Assembly (NCBI GenBank): GCA_002455425.1
Contig: DKKT01000033.1
Location: forward strand, 23,855-71,973
Direction of reading: 5' to 3'
DNA length: 48,119 nucleotides
Origin: Chthonomonas sp. UBA6659
GTDB taxonomy: Bacteria; Armatimonadota; Fimbriimonadia; Fimbriimonadales; Fimbriimonadaceae
In this document: piece by piece, positions 16,388 to 24,856 of the stretch
Layout: every line of letters starts with the position of its first letter
Numbering within the stretch: position 1 is the stretch's first letter
Program-made: the position numbers and the translations under genes
The notes under the pieces: model-generated
Told to the model about the DNA's origin: nothing
Database searches by the model: none
The model's input: only the letters and a program-made list of their open reading frames with translations

Positions 16388-17614
16388 TCAGCGCGCGAGA
16401 TCGCCGACGGACGTCGGCATCAGTGGGGGCCGGACTTCGTTCGGTCCCCACTTTTTGAGGAACTCGAGTGAATCGCCGCACACCCGACCCTGACACGGCC
16501 CCATCCCACAGCGAGTCACGAGTTTGGCGGTCCGACGATCCACGAACGGTTCGAGATCGACGAGACGAACATCTTCGCAACGACAAACGATGGTCTCAGG
16601 CCTCGGTACGTGACGGAGTTCGTTGCGGAGCTCGAAGGCCGTCTTCAACACATCCTTGAATCGCAGGCCCCGGAAGCGCTCAGTCTCGAGGTGGTCGACC
16701 TCGCGTCCTACGGCCGCGAGGCCGGCGATCTGGCCTTCGATGAGCGCGCACTCGACACCGCCGATTCCGGTCGGTTCGCCGGCGGCGAAGACGCCGGAAG
16801 CGGTCGTGCGCTGCTCGCGATCGACCCAAACCGCCTCTTCGACGCGACAGCCCAGGAGGGCGGCGAGTTCGGTCTGGGGCACCAAGCCGTAACCGACGGC
16901 AAGAAGGTCACAACGTTCGCGCCATGTGCGCCGACCGTCGGTCACCCTCACCGCCTCGACTCGATCACGGCCTTCGGCACCGACTACCCAAGTACCGAAC
17001 CGCACAACCCCCGGGTGCAGCGCGAGGGCATAGTCCAAGCCTTGCATGAACTTCCTTGGCTCTCGCAGGATCGCAAACAGAAACGGTCGTATTTGAACCC
17101 AGCTTGCCTGCTCGGCGACAAGGGCGACGTGCGCACCCCGCTCGGCGAGGCTCGCCGCCACCGCGATCGCGAGCGGACCCGAGCCGCCAACGACGATGCG
17201 CCGGTCGGAGACGTCGCACCCTGATTTGACCATCGCCTGCAGACCGCCGAGACCCGTGACTCCGGGCAACGTCCAACCGGGGAAGGGGAGGAAGCGCTCT
17301 CTCGCGCCGGTGGCAATCACCACTTGGTGAAATCGAACGATTCCTCGGAAACCGACCAGCCTTCTTGGCTCGGCATCGAACACCGACCACCCGGAGAGAA
17401 CCTCGGCCCCAGATGCCGCCAATCGATCGAGCCAAGCAGCCGCGGACCCTTTCGGTGCCGCGAGCACGTCGCGGCGCCAGATCTGGCCGCCGAGCGTCGC
17501 ACCCTCGTCGAGAAGCACGACCCGAGCTCCCGACTCTGCCGCGACCGTCGCCGCGGCGATGCCCGCCGGTCCCCCGCCGACGACCGCGACGTCAGCCTCA
17601 ATCACCGGTGACAA
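16388..17614 (-). CDS. FAD/NAD(P)-binding oxidoreductase with C-terminal [2Fe-2S] domain (HcnB/OoxA-like)
   Basis: A 408-residue flavoprotein. An N-terminal Rossmann fold (VAVVGGGPAGIAAATVA, 9-25) is followed by a second nucleotide-binding motif (RIVVGGSGPLAIAVAASL, about 139-156) and FAAGEPTGIGGVECALIEGQ. The last roughly 65 residues form a BFD-like [2Fe-2S] domain with IVCRCEDV and TRCGMGPCQGRVCG supplying the cysteines. This architecture is shared by HcnB of hydrogen cyanide synthase, opine oxidase subunit A and the alpha subunit of D-hydroxyproline or dye-linked proline dehydrogenases. It is the last gene of a four-gene operon and overlaps the small ferredoxin-like gene by 17 nt. It probably relays electrons from the DAO-type subunit; the physiological substrate is unknown. 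Confidence 0.85.
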   Translation of the reverse strand: MSPVIEADVAVVGGGPAGIAAATVAAESGARVVLLDEGATLGGQIWRRDVLAAPKGSAAAWLDRLAASGAEVLSGWSVFDAEPRRLVGFRGIVRFHQVVIATGARERFLPFPGWTLPGVTGLGGLQAMVKSGCDVSDRRIVVGGSGPLAIAVAASLAERGAHVALVAEQASWVQIRPFLFAILREPRKFMQGLDYALALHPGVVRFGTWVVGAEGRDRVEAVRVTDGRRTWRERCDLLAVGYGLVPQTELAALLGCRVEEAVWVDREQRTTASGVFAAGEPTGIGGVECALIEGQIAGLAAVGREVDHLETERFRGLRFKDVLKTAFELRNELRHVPRPETIVCRCEDVRLVDLEPFVDRRTAKLVTRCGMGPCQGRVCGDSLEFLKKWGPNEVRPPLMPTSVGDLAR

Positions 17615-17846
17615 TCTCCATGCCGTCCTGGCACAAGGTCATACAAGAGCGCTCATGGGAGCGTCCGTCGATGGTGACGCGGCATTCCTGACATATCCCC
17701 ATACCGCAAAGCGCGCCGCGAGGCTCACCGGTGACCGACGTACGGCAGGTGCGAGTCCCTGCCCGATCGAGGGCGGCCAGAACCGTAAATCCAGGCGGAA
17801 CGCACATCACGACCCCGTTGACTCGGACGGTCAGCATGTCAGCCAT
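17598..17846 (-). CDS. Small [2Fe-2S] ferredoxin-like subunit (HcnA-like)
   Basis: An 82-residue protein with the Fer2_4 pattern of HcnA and opine oxidase gamma subunits. It opens with the beta-grasp front LTVRVNGVVMCVPPGFTVLAAL. ALCGMGICQECRVTIDG places Cys47, Cys52 and Cys55 as cluster ligands, and Cys68 in ERSCMT is the fourth. It carries electrons between the two flavoprotein subunits of a multi-subunit dehydrogenase. The ATG at 17846 overlaps the end of the DAO-like gene by 8 nt, and the 3' end overlaps the next start by 17 nt. An in-frame ATG at 17837 is an alternative start. The pattern argues for a tightly coupled, equimolar complex. Confidence 0.85.
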   Translation of the reverse strand: MADMLTVRVNGVVMCVPPGFTVLAALDRAGTRTCRTSVTGEPRGALCGMGICQECRVTIDGRSHERSCMTLCQDGMEIVTGD

Positions 17847-18948
17847 GAGCCCCCGCGGCGACGCGGTCGACCGCAAAGGGCACCGGGTCGATCGCCGAGT
17901 CGCGTGCGGCCCAGCGATCGGCAAGGAGCCGTCCGGTCGCCAGGCTCGTCGTGATGCCGAGACCTTCATGGCCGGCGGCGATCCAGACCGTCGCATCCCC
18001 GGGCGCAGGTCCGATCAGGGGCAGATTGTCCGGAGTGCATGGACGAAACCCGGTCCAGATCCGAATCACATGCCAGTCGCGGGCGCAAGGAACGAAGCGC
18101 TGGGCACGCTCGAGCATCTTCCCCACGATCGCTCGGTTCACGCCTGGCGCGAAGCCGACGAACTCCCGAGACGAGCCGATGAGCATTTGTCCCGTTGCGC
18201 GAGGCTGAATATTGAACGCCACCGACTCCGTGGCTTGGCCGTGAGCGCTGGCAAGATAGCCGAGTTCGAGCGTCTGTCGCGTCAGAACACCGGGATACCG
18301 GTCCGTGATCGCGAGGTGTCCTTTTCGTGGTTCGATCGGGAGTCCCGTCGTCAGCGCTGGGGCTGCAGCACCGGCGGCATTCACGATCACCGATGCCTCA
18401 AGGTCGCGTCCGTCGTCTAGCGTAGCCCGGCCGCCGCCCATCGCGACAACCTCCTCGCGGAGGACGGTCGTTCCGGACTGATCGAGCAGCCATCGAGCGG
18501 CGTTGGTCGCATAGAGCACACTGTCCCCGGGCACCCACAGACCCCCCGGCAAGCTGGAATCAAGCGCAGGCTCAAGCGCGGCCATCTCGCCTTGCGTCAC
18601 GACGTGGGCCTCCACACCTCGGGCACGATAGAACGCGGACTTTGCTTCGGCGATCGCCATTTCCTCGCGCGTGCTCGCCACCCAAAGCGTGCCCCGTGGC
18701 TCATACTCGGCGGGGCGGGGCAACCGCGCGGCCAGATCGGTCCAGAGTCGGCAGGAGTAGGCCGTCAGGGCGAACTGCGCTTCCGAATCGTCCATGACGA
18801 CGAGGTGCCCCATGCACGCGGCGGTACAAACCGTACCGGGCGCCGTGGGATCGACGATCACCACGCGCGCTCCCGCTTGGGTGAGGAAGTACGCGCAAGC
18901 CGCACCGATGATGCCGGCACCGACGACGATCACATCCGCGTCAGCCAC
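17839..18948 (-). CDS. DAO-family FAD-dependent amine/amino-acid oxidoreductase (HcnC-like)
   Basis: A 369-residue flavoprotein of the D-amino-acid oxidase/glycine oxidase fold. The FAD-binding VIVVGAGIIGAACAYFL is at residues 6-22, and GTVCTAACMGHL occupies the region after the second strand. VIVNAAGAAAP and the late RIWTGFRPCTPDNLPLIGP and IAAGHEGLGITTSLATGRLLADR are standard DAO segments. In HcnABC, hydroxyproline dehydrogenase and opine oxidases, the equivalent subunit oxidises the C-N bond. Candidate substrates are therefore amino acids, imino acids or opines. The start overlaps the DUF2993-like gene by 8 nt. Cyanide production cannot be inferred from this alone. Confidence 0.86.
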   Translation of the reverse strand: MADADVIVVGAGIIGAACAYFLTQAGARVVIVDPTAPGTVCTAACMGHLVVMDDSEAQFALTAYSCRLWTDLAARLPRPAEYEPRGTLWVASTREEMAIAEAKSAFYRARGVEAHVVTQGEMAALEPALDSSLPGGLWVPGDSVLYATNAARWLLDQSGTTVLREEVVAMGGGRATLDDGRDLEASVIVNAAGAAAPALTTGLPIEPRKGHLAITDRYPGVLTRQTLELGYLASAHGQATESVAFNIQPRATGQMLIGSSREFVGFAPGVNRAIVGKMLERAQRFVPCARDWHVIRIWTGFRPCTPDNLPLIGPAPGDATVWIAAGHEGLGITTSLATGRLLADRWAARDSAIDPVPFAVDRVAAGAHG

Positions 18949-19759
18949 CTTGCGACTCCGCAGGAAGATCGGGAATCCGCGTCGCTCCCCACGCCTTGAG
19001 GACGCCGTCGCGCAGCCGAATCCCCTCGACCTTGACGGCCCCGTCGAGGTGGAGGTCGCGATCCAGATCGACCACGGGGTTGAGGGTGTCGAGCAGGGCC
19101 CTGCTCGCCGCTTCGCCGGCTCGGACCCAGCCGAAATAGATCTTCGCGTCGGTCAGCTCAAGCCGCACGCCGTCCGTTGCGCTGAGTGAAGCGATCACCT
19201 GGAACTCGGACTTTGCCATCAGGAACTCGCCGTACCCCTCGACGACCACCCGATCCTTGGCGACCCGGACCGCCACCCGTTTGATTTCGCGGAACTTCTT
19301 CAGAATCCAATCGGCGAGTGCTTGCTCGGTGACTTCGACTTCCCCGGTGCCCACGCCGCTTCGGCTGAGGCGAATCTGACGCCTCTTGAGCGCAAGCCCG
19401 AGATCGAAGCGGCAGTCCGGGATCTTTGCGGTGAGGCGTTTGACGGCGAGACCGGCGAGCGTGAAGTTCTCGAGTTCCAGGCAGAGTTCCCTGAGCTTCC
19501 CTGCCCGCGAACGCCAGGGTTCGGTGTACAGGGGGAGCCCCTCGGTCGAGAAGTCACGAGCGCGGATCGTCGCCGACGCGACGTCCCCGAAAAGAGGATC
19601 GAGCGGTCCGGCAAACCGACTTGCGACGGCAACCTGGACCTGTTCGCCTTGCAGCTTCTGCCGGATTTCGAGCGCGGCATCGCGCTCGAACCGCCGCAAT
19701 TCGCCTCCACCGACCCCGAAAACAAAGCCAAGACCGAGGATCGCGGGCCAGAAGGTCAT
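18941..19759 (-). CDS. DUF2993/LmeA-like exported lipid-binding protein
   Basis: A 272-residue protein with a short hydrophobic N-terminus (MTFWPAILGLGFVFGVGGG) serving as signal or anchor. A long beta-rich domain follows with the DUF2993 features: an early helix (RRFERDAALEIRQKL), LENFTLAGLAVKRLTAKIPDCRFDL, a VTEQALADWI segment and a late LDGAVKVEGIRLRDGVLKAWG. Actinobacterial LmeA-type members bind phospholipid in the periplasm. Here the protein heads the oxidoreductase operon and overlaps the next gene by 8 nt, but a functional connection is not obvious. About 200 bp upstream (19760-19962) hold no gene, only the divergent start region toward ygfZ. Confidence 0.72.
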   Translation of the reverse strand: MTFWPAILGLGFVFGVGGGELRRFERDAALEIRQKLQGEQVQVAVASRFAGPLDPLFGDVASATIRARDFSTEGLPLYTEPWRSRAGKLRELCLELENFTLAGLAVKRLTAKIPDCRFDLGLALKRRQIRLSRSGVGTGEVEVTEQALADWILKKFREIKRVAVRVAKDRVVVEGYGEFLMAKSEFQVIASLSATDGVRLELTDAKIYFGWVRAGEAASRALLDTLNPVVDLDRDLHLDGAVKVEGIRLRDGVLKAWGATRIPDLPAESQGG

Positions 19760-19962
19760 GTGTGTGCCACGCCCGGGCGCTTACCATCGTAGAACGTCGT
19801 AGGCAACGGTGCCATTGAACTCCAATTTTGCACTGACGCGTGCGTGGGCGTCCGGAGCAAGAAGGGAAGACGTTCGACGCTTCGCTCGACGAGGGCGGAA
19901 AGTGTCGAGGCCGACTCCCAGCCGGAACCACCAGCGACATGCACTGGGTTGAACGAAGACTG

Positions 19963-20958
19963 ATGTGTGACACGATTCCGGCTTTGGTGGGCGTTGAGGG
20001 TTTCGATGCGGGTTATCGCGCTTTGCGCGAGACAGCCGGACTGATCGATCTCTCCTGGAAAAAGGTTCTCGCGATCACGGGCGACGACCGCAAAGGCTGG
20101 CTTCAGGGCCAGGTGACTCAAGACTTGCGGCCCTTCGACTCCGGCGGATTCACCCAATTCTGCCTGTGCAGCCCGACGGGTCAACTCGAAGCCATTGCCG
20201 GCGTGTGGGCGTTTCCCGATCGATACCTCGTGGTACTCCACGAAGACTCGGCTCCGGCACTCGCGAAGCGAATCGAGAAGCTGGTGATCATGGAGGACAT
20301 CCAGTCTGCACCGGTCGAAGAGGCGATCCTAAGCATTCAGGGTCCCGAAGCGACCGAAAAGCTGTCGGAACTGATGGCTCTGCCCTCGCTCGACGCGGGT
20401 CGCTCCGAGATCGAAGGCAGCGAAGTCATCGTCCTTCGGTCGAACCGCACCGGTCTCGGTGGCTGGGACCTGATCGTGCCGCTCGACGCGACCAAGGCAC
20501 TGAAGAAGCTACGGAAGGCGTTCGTGGCGATCGACCGAGAGGCGTACCTGACGGCGAGCCTCGAGGCCGGGATGCCGCAATTCGGCATCGACACCGACTC
20601 GAAGACCCTTCCTCCCGAGCTCGGCCCCGCGTTCGAAGCTGCCACCGTCAGCTACTCCAAGGGCTGCTATGCCGGACAGGAAGTCTTGATGCGGATCCAC
20701 AGCCGAGGGCACACCAATCGTACGTGGGTCGGCCTCCTCTGCGACGGTCCGGTCTCACGCGGCGACAGCATCGCATACGGTTCCAAACCCGAAATGGGCC
20801 GGGTGACGACGGCCGCATTCTCCCCCGAGTTCGGCTACATTGCGGCGGGATACGTGCGCAACGAGATCGCGATGTCCGGCGAGCTCGTGCGGATCGAGCG
20901 TGACGACCAGTCGACCGAAGCCGAAGTCGCCGAGATGCCGCTTCTCCGGCTCGGCTAA
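19963..20958 (+). CDS. ygfZ: Folate-binding protein YgfZ / GcvT-like
   Basis: A 331-residue member of the GcvT/YgfZ family, which uses tetrahydrofolate to assist maturation or repair of iron-sulfur proteins. The diagnostic KGCYAGQE motif is present about 240 residues in. The N-terminal half has GYRALRETAGLIDLSWKKVLAITGDD and WLQGQVTQDLRP, as in the family. The presence of several Fe-S proteins in the window fits the role, though that link is inference. The start is uncertain: ATG 19963 gives the usual length, while ATG 19939 and GTG 19840 are in frame with no clear Shine-Dalgarno for any of them. Its stop is 2 nt from the stop of the convergent transporter gene. Confidence 0.88.
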   Translation: MCDTIPALVGVEGFDAGYRALRETAGLIDLSWKKVLAITGDDRKGWLQGQVTQDLRPFDSGGFTQFCLCSPTGQLEAIAGVWAFPDRYLVVLHEDSAPALAKRIEKLVIMEDIQSAPVEEAILSIQGPEATEKLSELMALPSLDAGRSEIEGSEVIVLRSNRTGLGGWDLIVPLDATKALKKLRKAFVAIDREAYLTASLEAGMPQFGIDTDSKTLPPELGPAFEAATVSYSKGCYAGQEVLMRIHSRGHTNRTWVGLLCDGPVSRGDSIAYGSKPEMGRVTTAAFSPEFGYIAAGYVRNEIAMSGELVRIERDDQSTEAEVAEMPLLRLG

Positions 20959-20960
20959 CA

Positions 20961-23399
20961 TCAGAGCTTCGCGGTCGTGAACCGCATCTTGAGCAGGCTC
21001 TTGATCTGAATCAAGGTGAAGCCGATCAGGATCGCACCCATCACCCATGCCGCGGCCGTGGCATAGCCGAATTTCAGGAACATGAACGCGTTCGTCCACA
21101 CCTCGAGCCCGATCGTGTGGGTCGCGTAGAGAGGGCCGCCTCCGGTGAGGACAAAGACGTTCTCCATCGCCTTGAAGCCGGCGATGAAGACGCCGAGCAG
21201 GTTGATGAGAATCAGCGGCTTGAGACCCGGAAGCGTGATGTAGCGGATCTTCTGAATCCACGTCGCGCCATCGAGATCGGCGGCTTCGTAGCGCTCTTCG
21301 GGGATGTTCTTGAGGGCTGCGAGGTAGAGAATCGACCCCGGCCCCGCCCCGGCCCAGATCCCGGGAAGCACGACCGCGAACATCGCCGTCGAAGGATCAC
21401 CGAGCCAATCGTGGGTGAGATTGAGGGGGGCGACGCGCAAGAGCTCAAGGACCGGGTTGATCACGTGGCCGATCAGCGGTGCAAGCGCAATGTTCAGCAG
21501 GCCCTGATCCGACTTGTCGTAGAACTGCTTCCAAAGGAACGCGACCACGATCGGACTGACCATCGCCGGCAGGTAGTACACCACCCGGAACAACAGCTTG
21601 AATCGCGGAATCTCGTTGAGGGCGAGGGCCAGCAGGATCGGGAGCAGAAAGCCGATCGCGATGCTGAGCGTCACGTAGAGGGCGCTGTTCCACAAGGACT
21701 TGTAGAAGATCGGCTGCGTAAAGACGGCAATGAAGTTATCGAGGCCGACCCAAGATGAACCCTTGAGCAGCCGGTAGTCCTGGAACGCGATCGTGAGCCC
21801 CCGAAGCAGCGGGTAGTACGACCAGACAAGAATGCTGAGCCCCGCCGGAAGCAGGCAAAAGACGACGAACCGATAGATCCGCCGGCGATCAGTCCCGGCC
21901 GCCAACCGTTCGGCCTCCAGTTCGCGCTGGGCGCGGGCCCGCGTCCACCCACGGGCGAGGAGCACGCCGCCAATGAGGATCGCCAGCCCAAGGATGCCGA
22001 GCGCCCACCCCCGTTGTCGGGCAAGCACCTCGGGCGGGGTATAGCCGAGGAGCTTCCGGTCCATCTCGCGCTGCGTCTCAAGGAGGATATCGACCGCGGG
22101 GGTCGTCGGTTCGAGCCGGGCCCGGTCCAGCGCTCCATCGAGCACGACGTAGACCTGCTGGCAGTTCCGTCCGTAGGGTTCCGGATGACCGGTCTTGAAG
22201 AGTTCTTCGTTGGCGCGTACGAACGACGGATCGACGGTTCGCGCGATATCCTCGTAGCCGAACTTGCGGAGGAGGACCGGATTGACCAGGTTACCGAGCC
22301 CTAATTCGACCCACTTCTCGGTACTGATCTTCGCCGCCTCCTGGCTTGCGAAGAACTCGATGAACTTCCAGCAAGCCGCAAGCTTGGCCGGGTCTTTCAC
22401 ACTGCTGTTGATCGCCCACATGCCCGCGTTGATTTCGTTCGCGTGACCGGCGGGGCCCGCCGGCATCGGCGCGATCCCGATTTGAGCGGGATTGAGGTCG
22501 CGCATCTCAGCGAGGACGATGTCGTTTGTGTACGCAAACCACATCGACACCTTGCCATCGGCGATGTCGCGCGCGTGGGTTGCGCTGATCTGGGCGACTG
22601 GTCCGTAGGTTTTGCCGTCAGGCCCGGGCCAGGTTTCGACGGTGAGGCGTCGATAAAAGTCGAGCGCTGCCGCCGCCGCCGGAGTCGCGACGGTCGACTT
22701 CCAATAACCATTTTCGGCCGGTTGGACGACGTCACCACCGGCCTGCCAAACGAAGTTGATCCAGTAGTAGCCCCGGCTACTCAAGTTCGAGGCGAACGAG
22801 AAGCCGGAGCGCCCGCTCTTCGACTCCGTCAGCTTCTGCCCATAAGCGTAAAACTCGTCCCAGTCTTGGGGTGGTCGTGCCGGATCGAGTCCCGCCTCGA
22901 CGAAGTGATCCTTGCGATAGTACAGCGCCTGGGCAACCTGGAAGAACGGGATCGCATAGAGACGCCCGTCGACGCTGCGCAGGACCTCCTCGATCACCGG
23001 ACTGAGGCGTTCGATGGAAGCCGGATCACGCTGAACGAGGTCGTCGAGCGGCCGACAGAAGCCCTGGTCGATGTAGTTCGTGTACTGCCGGAAGTTCACG
23101 TAGAACACATCGGGAGCCGTCTCCCCGGCCATCGACATCAGGAACGCGCTCTCCTGACGATCACCGGTCATATCCAGGCCGCCCGCGTTGACCACGCGGA
23201 TATCCGGGTTTCGACGGTGGAACTCCTCGAAGATCGCGCGCCGGACGAGGGACCGGGGGTCGGAGGCTTCTTTAGGGGGAATACCCCAGCTCGGGCCCGC
23301 CATCATCCGAATCTGGATCGGCTCCCCGACGGCCGGCCCGCGGAGACCGACGGTCAGCCCGATTCCGAGCAGAATCCGGAGCCAAGACGGCGCACACAT
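20961..23399 (-). CDS. ABC sugar transporter: solute-binding protein fused to MalF/UgpA-type permease
   Basis: An 812-residue single-chain fusion. Residues 1-26 are a signal peptide. About 27-450 form a family 1 extracellular solute-binding protein (DVFYVNFRQYTNYIDQGFCRPLDDL; SRGYYWINFVWQAGGDV; NEINAGMWAINSSVKDPAKL). Residues 463-484 are a membrane span (WALGILGLAILIGGVLLARGW) with a charged linker. About 508-805 form a six-span permease whose EAA loop is EAADLDGATWIQKIRYITLP (705-724). The fusion tethers the receptor to its own permease, as in GlnP-type importers but for a carbohydrate (CUT1-type) system. The MalG-type second permease and ATPase are absent nearby. The start at 23399 avoids overlap with the DinB gene and gives a proper signal peptide. 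Confidence 0.9.
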   Translation of the reverse strand: MCAPSWLRILLGIGLTVGLRGPAVGEPIQIRMMAGPSWGIPPKEASDPRSLVRRAIFEEFHRRNPDIRVVNAGGLDMTGDRQESAFLMSMAGETAPDVFYVNFRQYTNYIDQGFCRPLDDLVQRDPASIERLSPVIEEVLRSVDGRLYAIPFFQVAQALYYRKDHFVEAGLDPARPPQDWDEFYAYGQKLTESKSGRSGFSFASNLSSRGYYWINFVWQAGGDVVQPAENGYWKSTVATPAAAAALDFYRRLTVETWPGPDGKTYGPVAQISATHARDIADGKVSMWFAYTNDIVLAEMRDLNPAQIGIAPMPAGPAGHANEINAGMWAINSSVKDPAKLAACWKFIEFFASQEAAKISTEKWVELGLGNLVNPVLLRKFGYEDIARTVDPSFVRANEELFKTGHPEPYGRNCQQVYVVLDGALDRARLEPTTPAVDILLETQREMDRKLLGYTPPEVLARQRGWALGILGLAILIGGVLLARGWTRARAQRELEAERLAAGTDRRRIYRFVVFCLLPAGLSILVWSYYPLLRGLTIAFQDYRLLKGSSWVGLDNFIAVFTQPIFYKSLWNSALYVTLSIAIGFLLPILLALALNEIPRFKLLFRVVYYLPAMVSPIVVAFLWKQFYDKSDQGLLNIALAPLIGHVINPVLELLRVAPLNLTHDWLGDPSTAMFAVVLPGIWAGAGPGSILYLAALKNIPEERYEAADLDGATWIQKIRYITLPGLKPLILINLLGVFIAGFKAMENVFVLTGGGPLYATHTIGLEVWTNAFMFLKFGYATAAAWVMGAILIGFTLIQIKSLLKMRFTTAKL

Positions 23400-23442
23400 G
23401 CCCGATTCTGCCCGCAAATCGAGGGGCTCTGCCGAAGAACGA

Positions 23443-23976
23443 CTACCAGTATTGCGAGTCGCGGCAGTACGTTCGGATGTCCTCCGCGACCGACGCGGGC
23501 GGTTGGTCACTGGTCGCAGCCAGGAACCGCGCGTAGGCGAGTTGCCCCGCGTGGTAGCTGTCGTGGTGGTTCATCATGCTGACCAGTTCGTACGCAGTCT
23601 TCGGCGTGTTGGTGGTGGCGACGGGTTGATCGAGATCGGCGTCGGTCAAGTGCGCCCAACTCGCCATCCAGGAGAGGTGGGCTCGATCGAGGTAGGCCCG
23701 TGCCTCCGGCCATGAGGGTTCGATTTCGTCAAGTTCGACGGCGACATCTCGCCAGCGCAAGGTCGCGCCTTCGAAGGCGATATTGCCATAGAACCGTTTG
23801 ACCGTCGCGACATGAAGGACGATTGCGTAAATCGAACCGTCCGTGTGCAGATACTCGTTCTCGTCGAGCCCGACCGGTGCCGCCCATGCGTGCGGCTCGT
23901 CGATGCCCTCAATCGCCTCGCAGAACTCACGAAAAGCTTGGGCGGCGCTCTCGCGAAGTCGTTCCGTGGTGGTCAC
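23443..23976 (-). CDS. DinB/YfiT-like four-helix metal-binding protein
   Basis: A 177-residue protein of the DinB-like superfamily, which includes thiol-dependent transferases such as bacillithiol transferases. The three candidate metal histidines are His55 (AIVLHVATVKRF) and His138 and His142 in the typical MMNHHDSYHAGQLAYAR helix. Length and all-helical composition fit. The substrate cannot be stated. The GTG start overlaps the folE2 stop as GTGA, so the two are translationally coupled. The fused transporter gene follows 43 nt downstream on the same strand. Confidence 0.8.
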   Translation of the reverse strand: MTTTERLRESAAQAFREFCEAIEGIDEPHAWAAPVGLDENEYLHTDGSIYAIVLHVATVKRFYGNIAFEGATLRWRDVAVELDEIEPSWPEARAYLDRAHLSWMASWAHLTDADLDQPVATTNTPKTAYELVSMMNHHDSYHAGQLAYARFLAATSDQPPASVAEDIRTYCRDSQYW

Positions 23977-24773
23977 GAGTCCTTCCTGAGATACGCGTAC
24001 GCGTTGTGGGCGTGGATCGACTCGTGGTTCTCGACCTCGACGTCGTAGCTTGTGATGCGCGGGTCCCGATTGAACGCGAGGGCGACTTCCCGCACCATGT
24101 CCTCAACGAAACGCGGATTCTCGTAGGCGTGTTCCGTGACCCACTTCTCGTCAGGTCGCTTCAGCACGGGGTACAGCGCACAGGATGCACAACCCTCGAT
24201 CGTTTCGATCAGCTCCTCGAGCCAGACCATCGCCGTGGTCCGAACCCTGACCGTCACATAACCTCTCTGGTTGTGCGCGCCATAGGCGCTGATCTCTTTG
24301 CTGCACGGGCAGAGCGTTGTAACCGGCACTTGGGCATAGAGTTGGAAGTCGGAAACGCCATTTGACGTCGCCAGGAACCCGCAGGTGAACTCCATCACGC
24401 CCTCCTTGCCGGTCACCGGTGCCTGTTTCGTCATGAAGAACGGAAAGTAGACGTCGATATGGGCCGACTTCGCGTCGAGGCGCTCGCGCAGGTCTTGGAG
24501 GATCTTTGGAAGGCTCTCGACACTGACTTCGCCGTGATGTTCGTTGAGCACCTCCAGGAACCGACTCATGTGAGTGCCCTTGAAATGATGAGGGAGGTCG
24601 ACGGTGAGGCTGAAGTTCCCGATCGTATGCTGCGTCCCCTTCTCGCGGTCAAGGACCGAGATCGGGTATCGGATCCCGCGGACGCCGACCTTATCGATCG
24701 CGATCTGGCGCTCATCGGGGGTGTTCTGAATGTCGACCAATGCCGTCGACACAGGATCGTCGAAGTTGCTCAT
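23973..24773 (-). CDS. folE2: GTP cyclohydrolase FolE2
   Basis: A 266-residue type IB GTP cyclohydrolase that makes 7,8-dihydroneopterin triphosphate, the first intermediate of folate (and queuosine) synthesis, with a divalent metal other than obligatory zinc. The motif LCPCSKEISAYGAHNQRG is the FolE2 hallmark and contains the metal-binding cysteine. DIQNTPDERQIAIDKVGVRG at the N-terminus, EFTCGFLATSNGVSD and the C-terminal YDVEVENHESIHAHNAYA also match. The start at 24773 is fixed by family length; a GGGAG lies 13 nt upstream, which is far. No zinc-responsive operator was recognised. It is the first gene of a folE2-dinB-like-transporter run. Confidence 0.95.
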   Translation of the reverse strand: MSNFDDPVSTALVDIQNTPDERQIAIDKVGVRGIRYPISVLDREKGTQHTIGNFSLTVDLPHHFKGTHMSRFLEVLNEHHGEVSVESLPKILQDLRERLDAKSAHIDVYFPFFMTKQAPVTGKEGVMEFTCGFLATSNGVSDFQLYAQVPVTTLCPCSKEISAYGAHNQRGYVTVRVRTTAMVWLEELIETIEGCASCALYPVLKRPDEKWVTEHAYENPRFVEDMVREVALAFNRDPRITSYDVEVENHESIHAHNAYAYLRKDS

Positions 24774-24808
24774 GGTACTGGATGCACTCCCTATGTGAGC
24801 ACTACGAA

Positions 24809-24843
24809 GCGAGAGCCTCCGGCGTTTTGGCGGAGGCTCTCGC
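24809..24843 (-). terminator. Strong hairpin between the AAA/R3H gene and folE2
   Basis: A perfect 13-bp inverted repeat (GCGAGAGCCTCCG / CGGAGGCTCTCGC) has a 9-nt loop and lies 14 nt past the stop of the AAA/R3H gene. It has no real T-run, so it may be a weak terminator or an RNA-stabilising 3' hairpin. Confidence 0.5.
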
Positions 24844-24856
24844 AGCTCACCCGAGT

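Noticed and set aside
16388..18948. Specific annotation as hydrogen cyanide synthase (hcnABC).
   Set aside because: The same three-subunit design occurs in opine oxidases and amino-acid dehydrogenases, and the gene order differs. Only the general class is supported.
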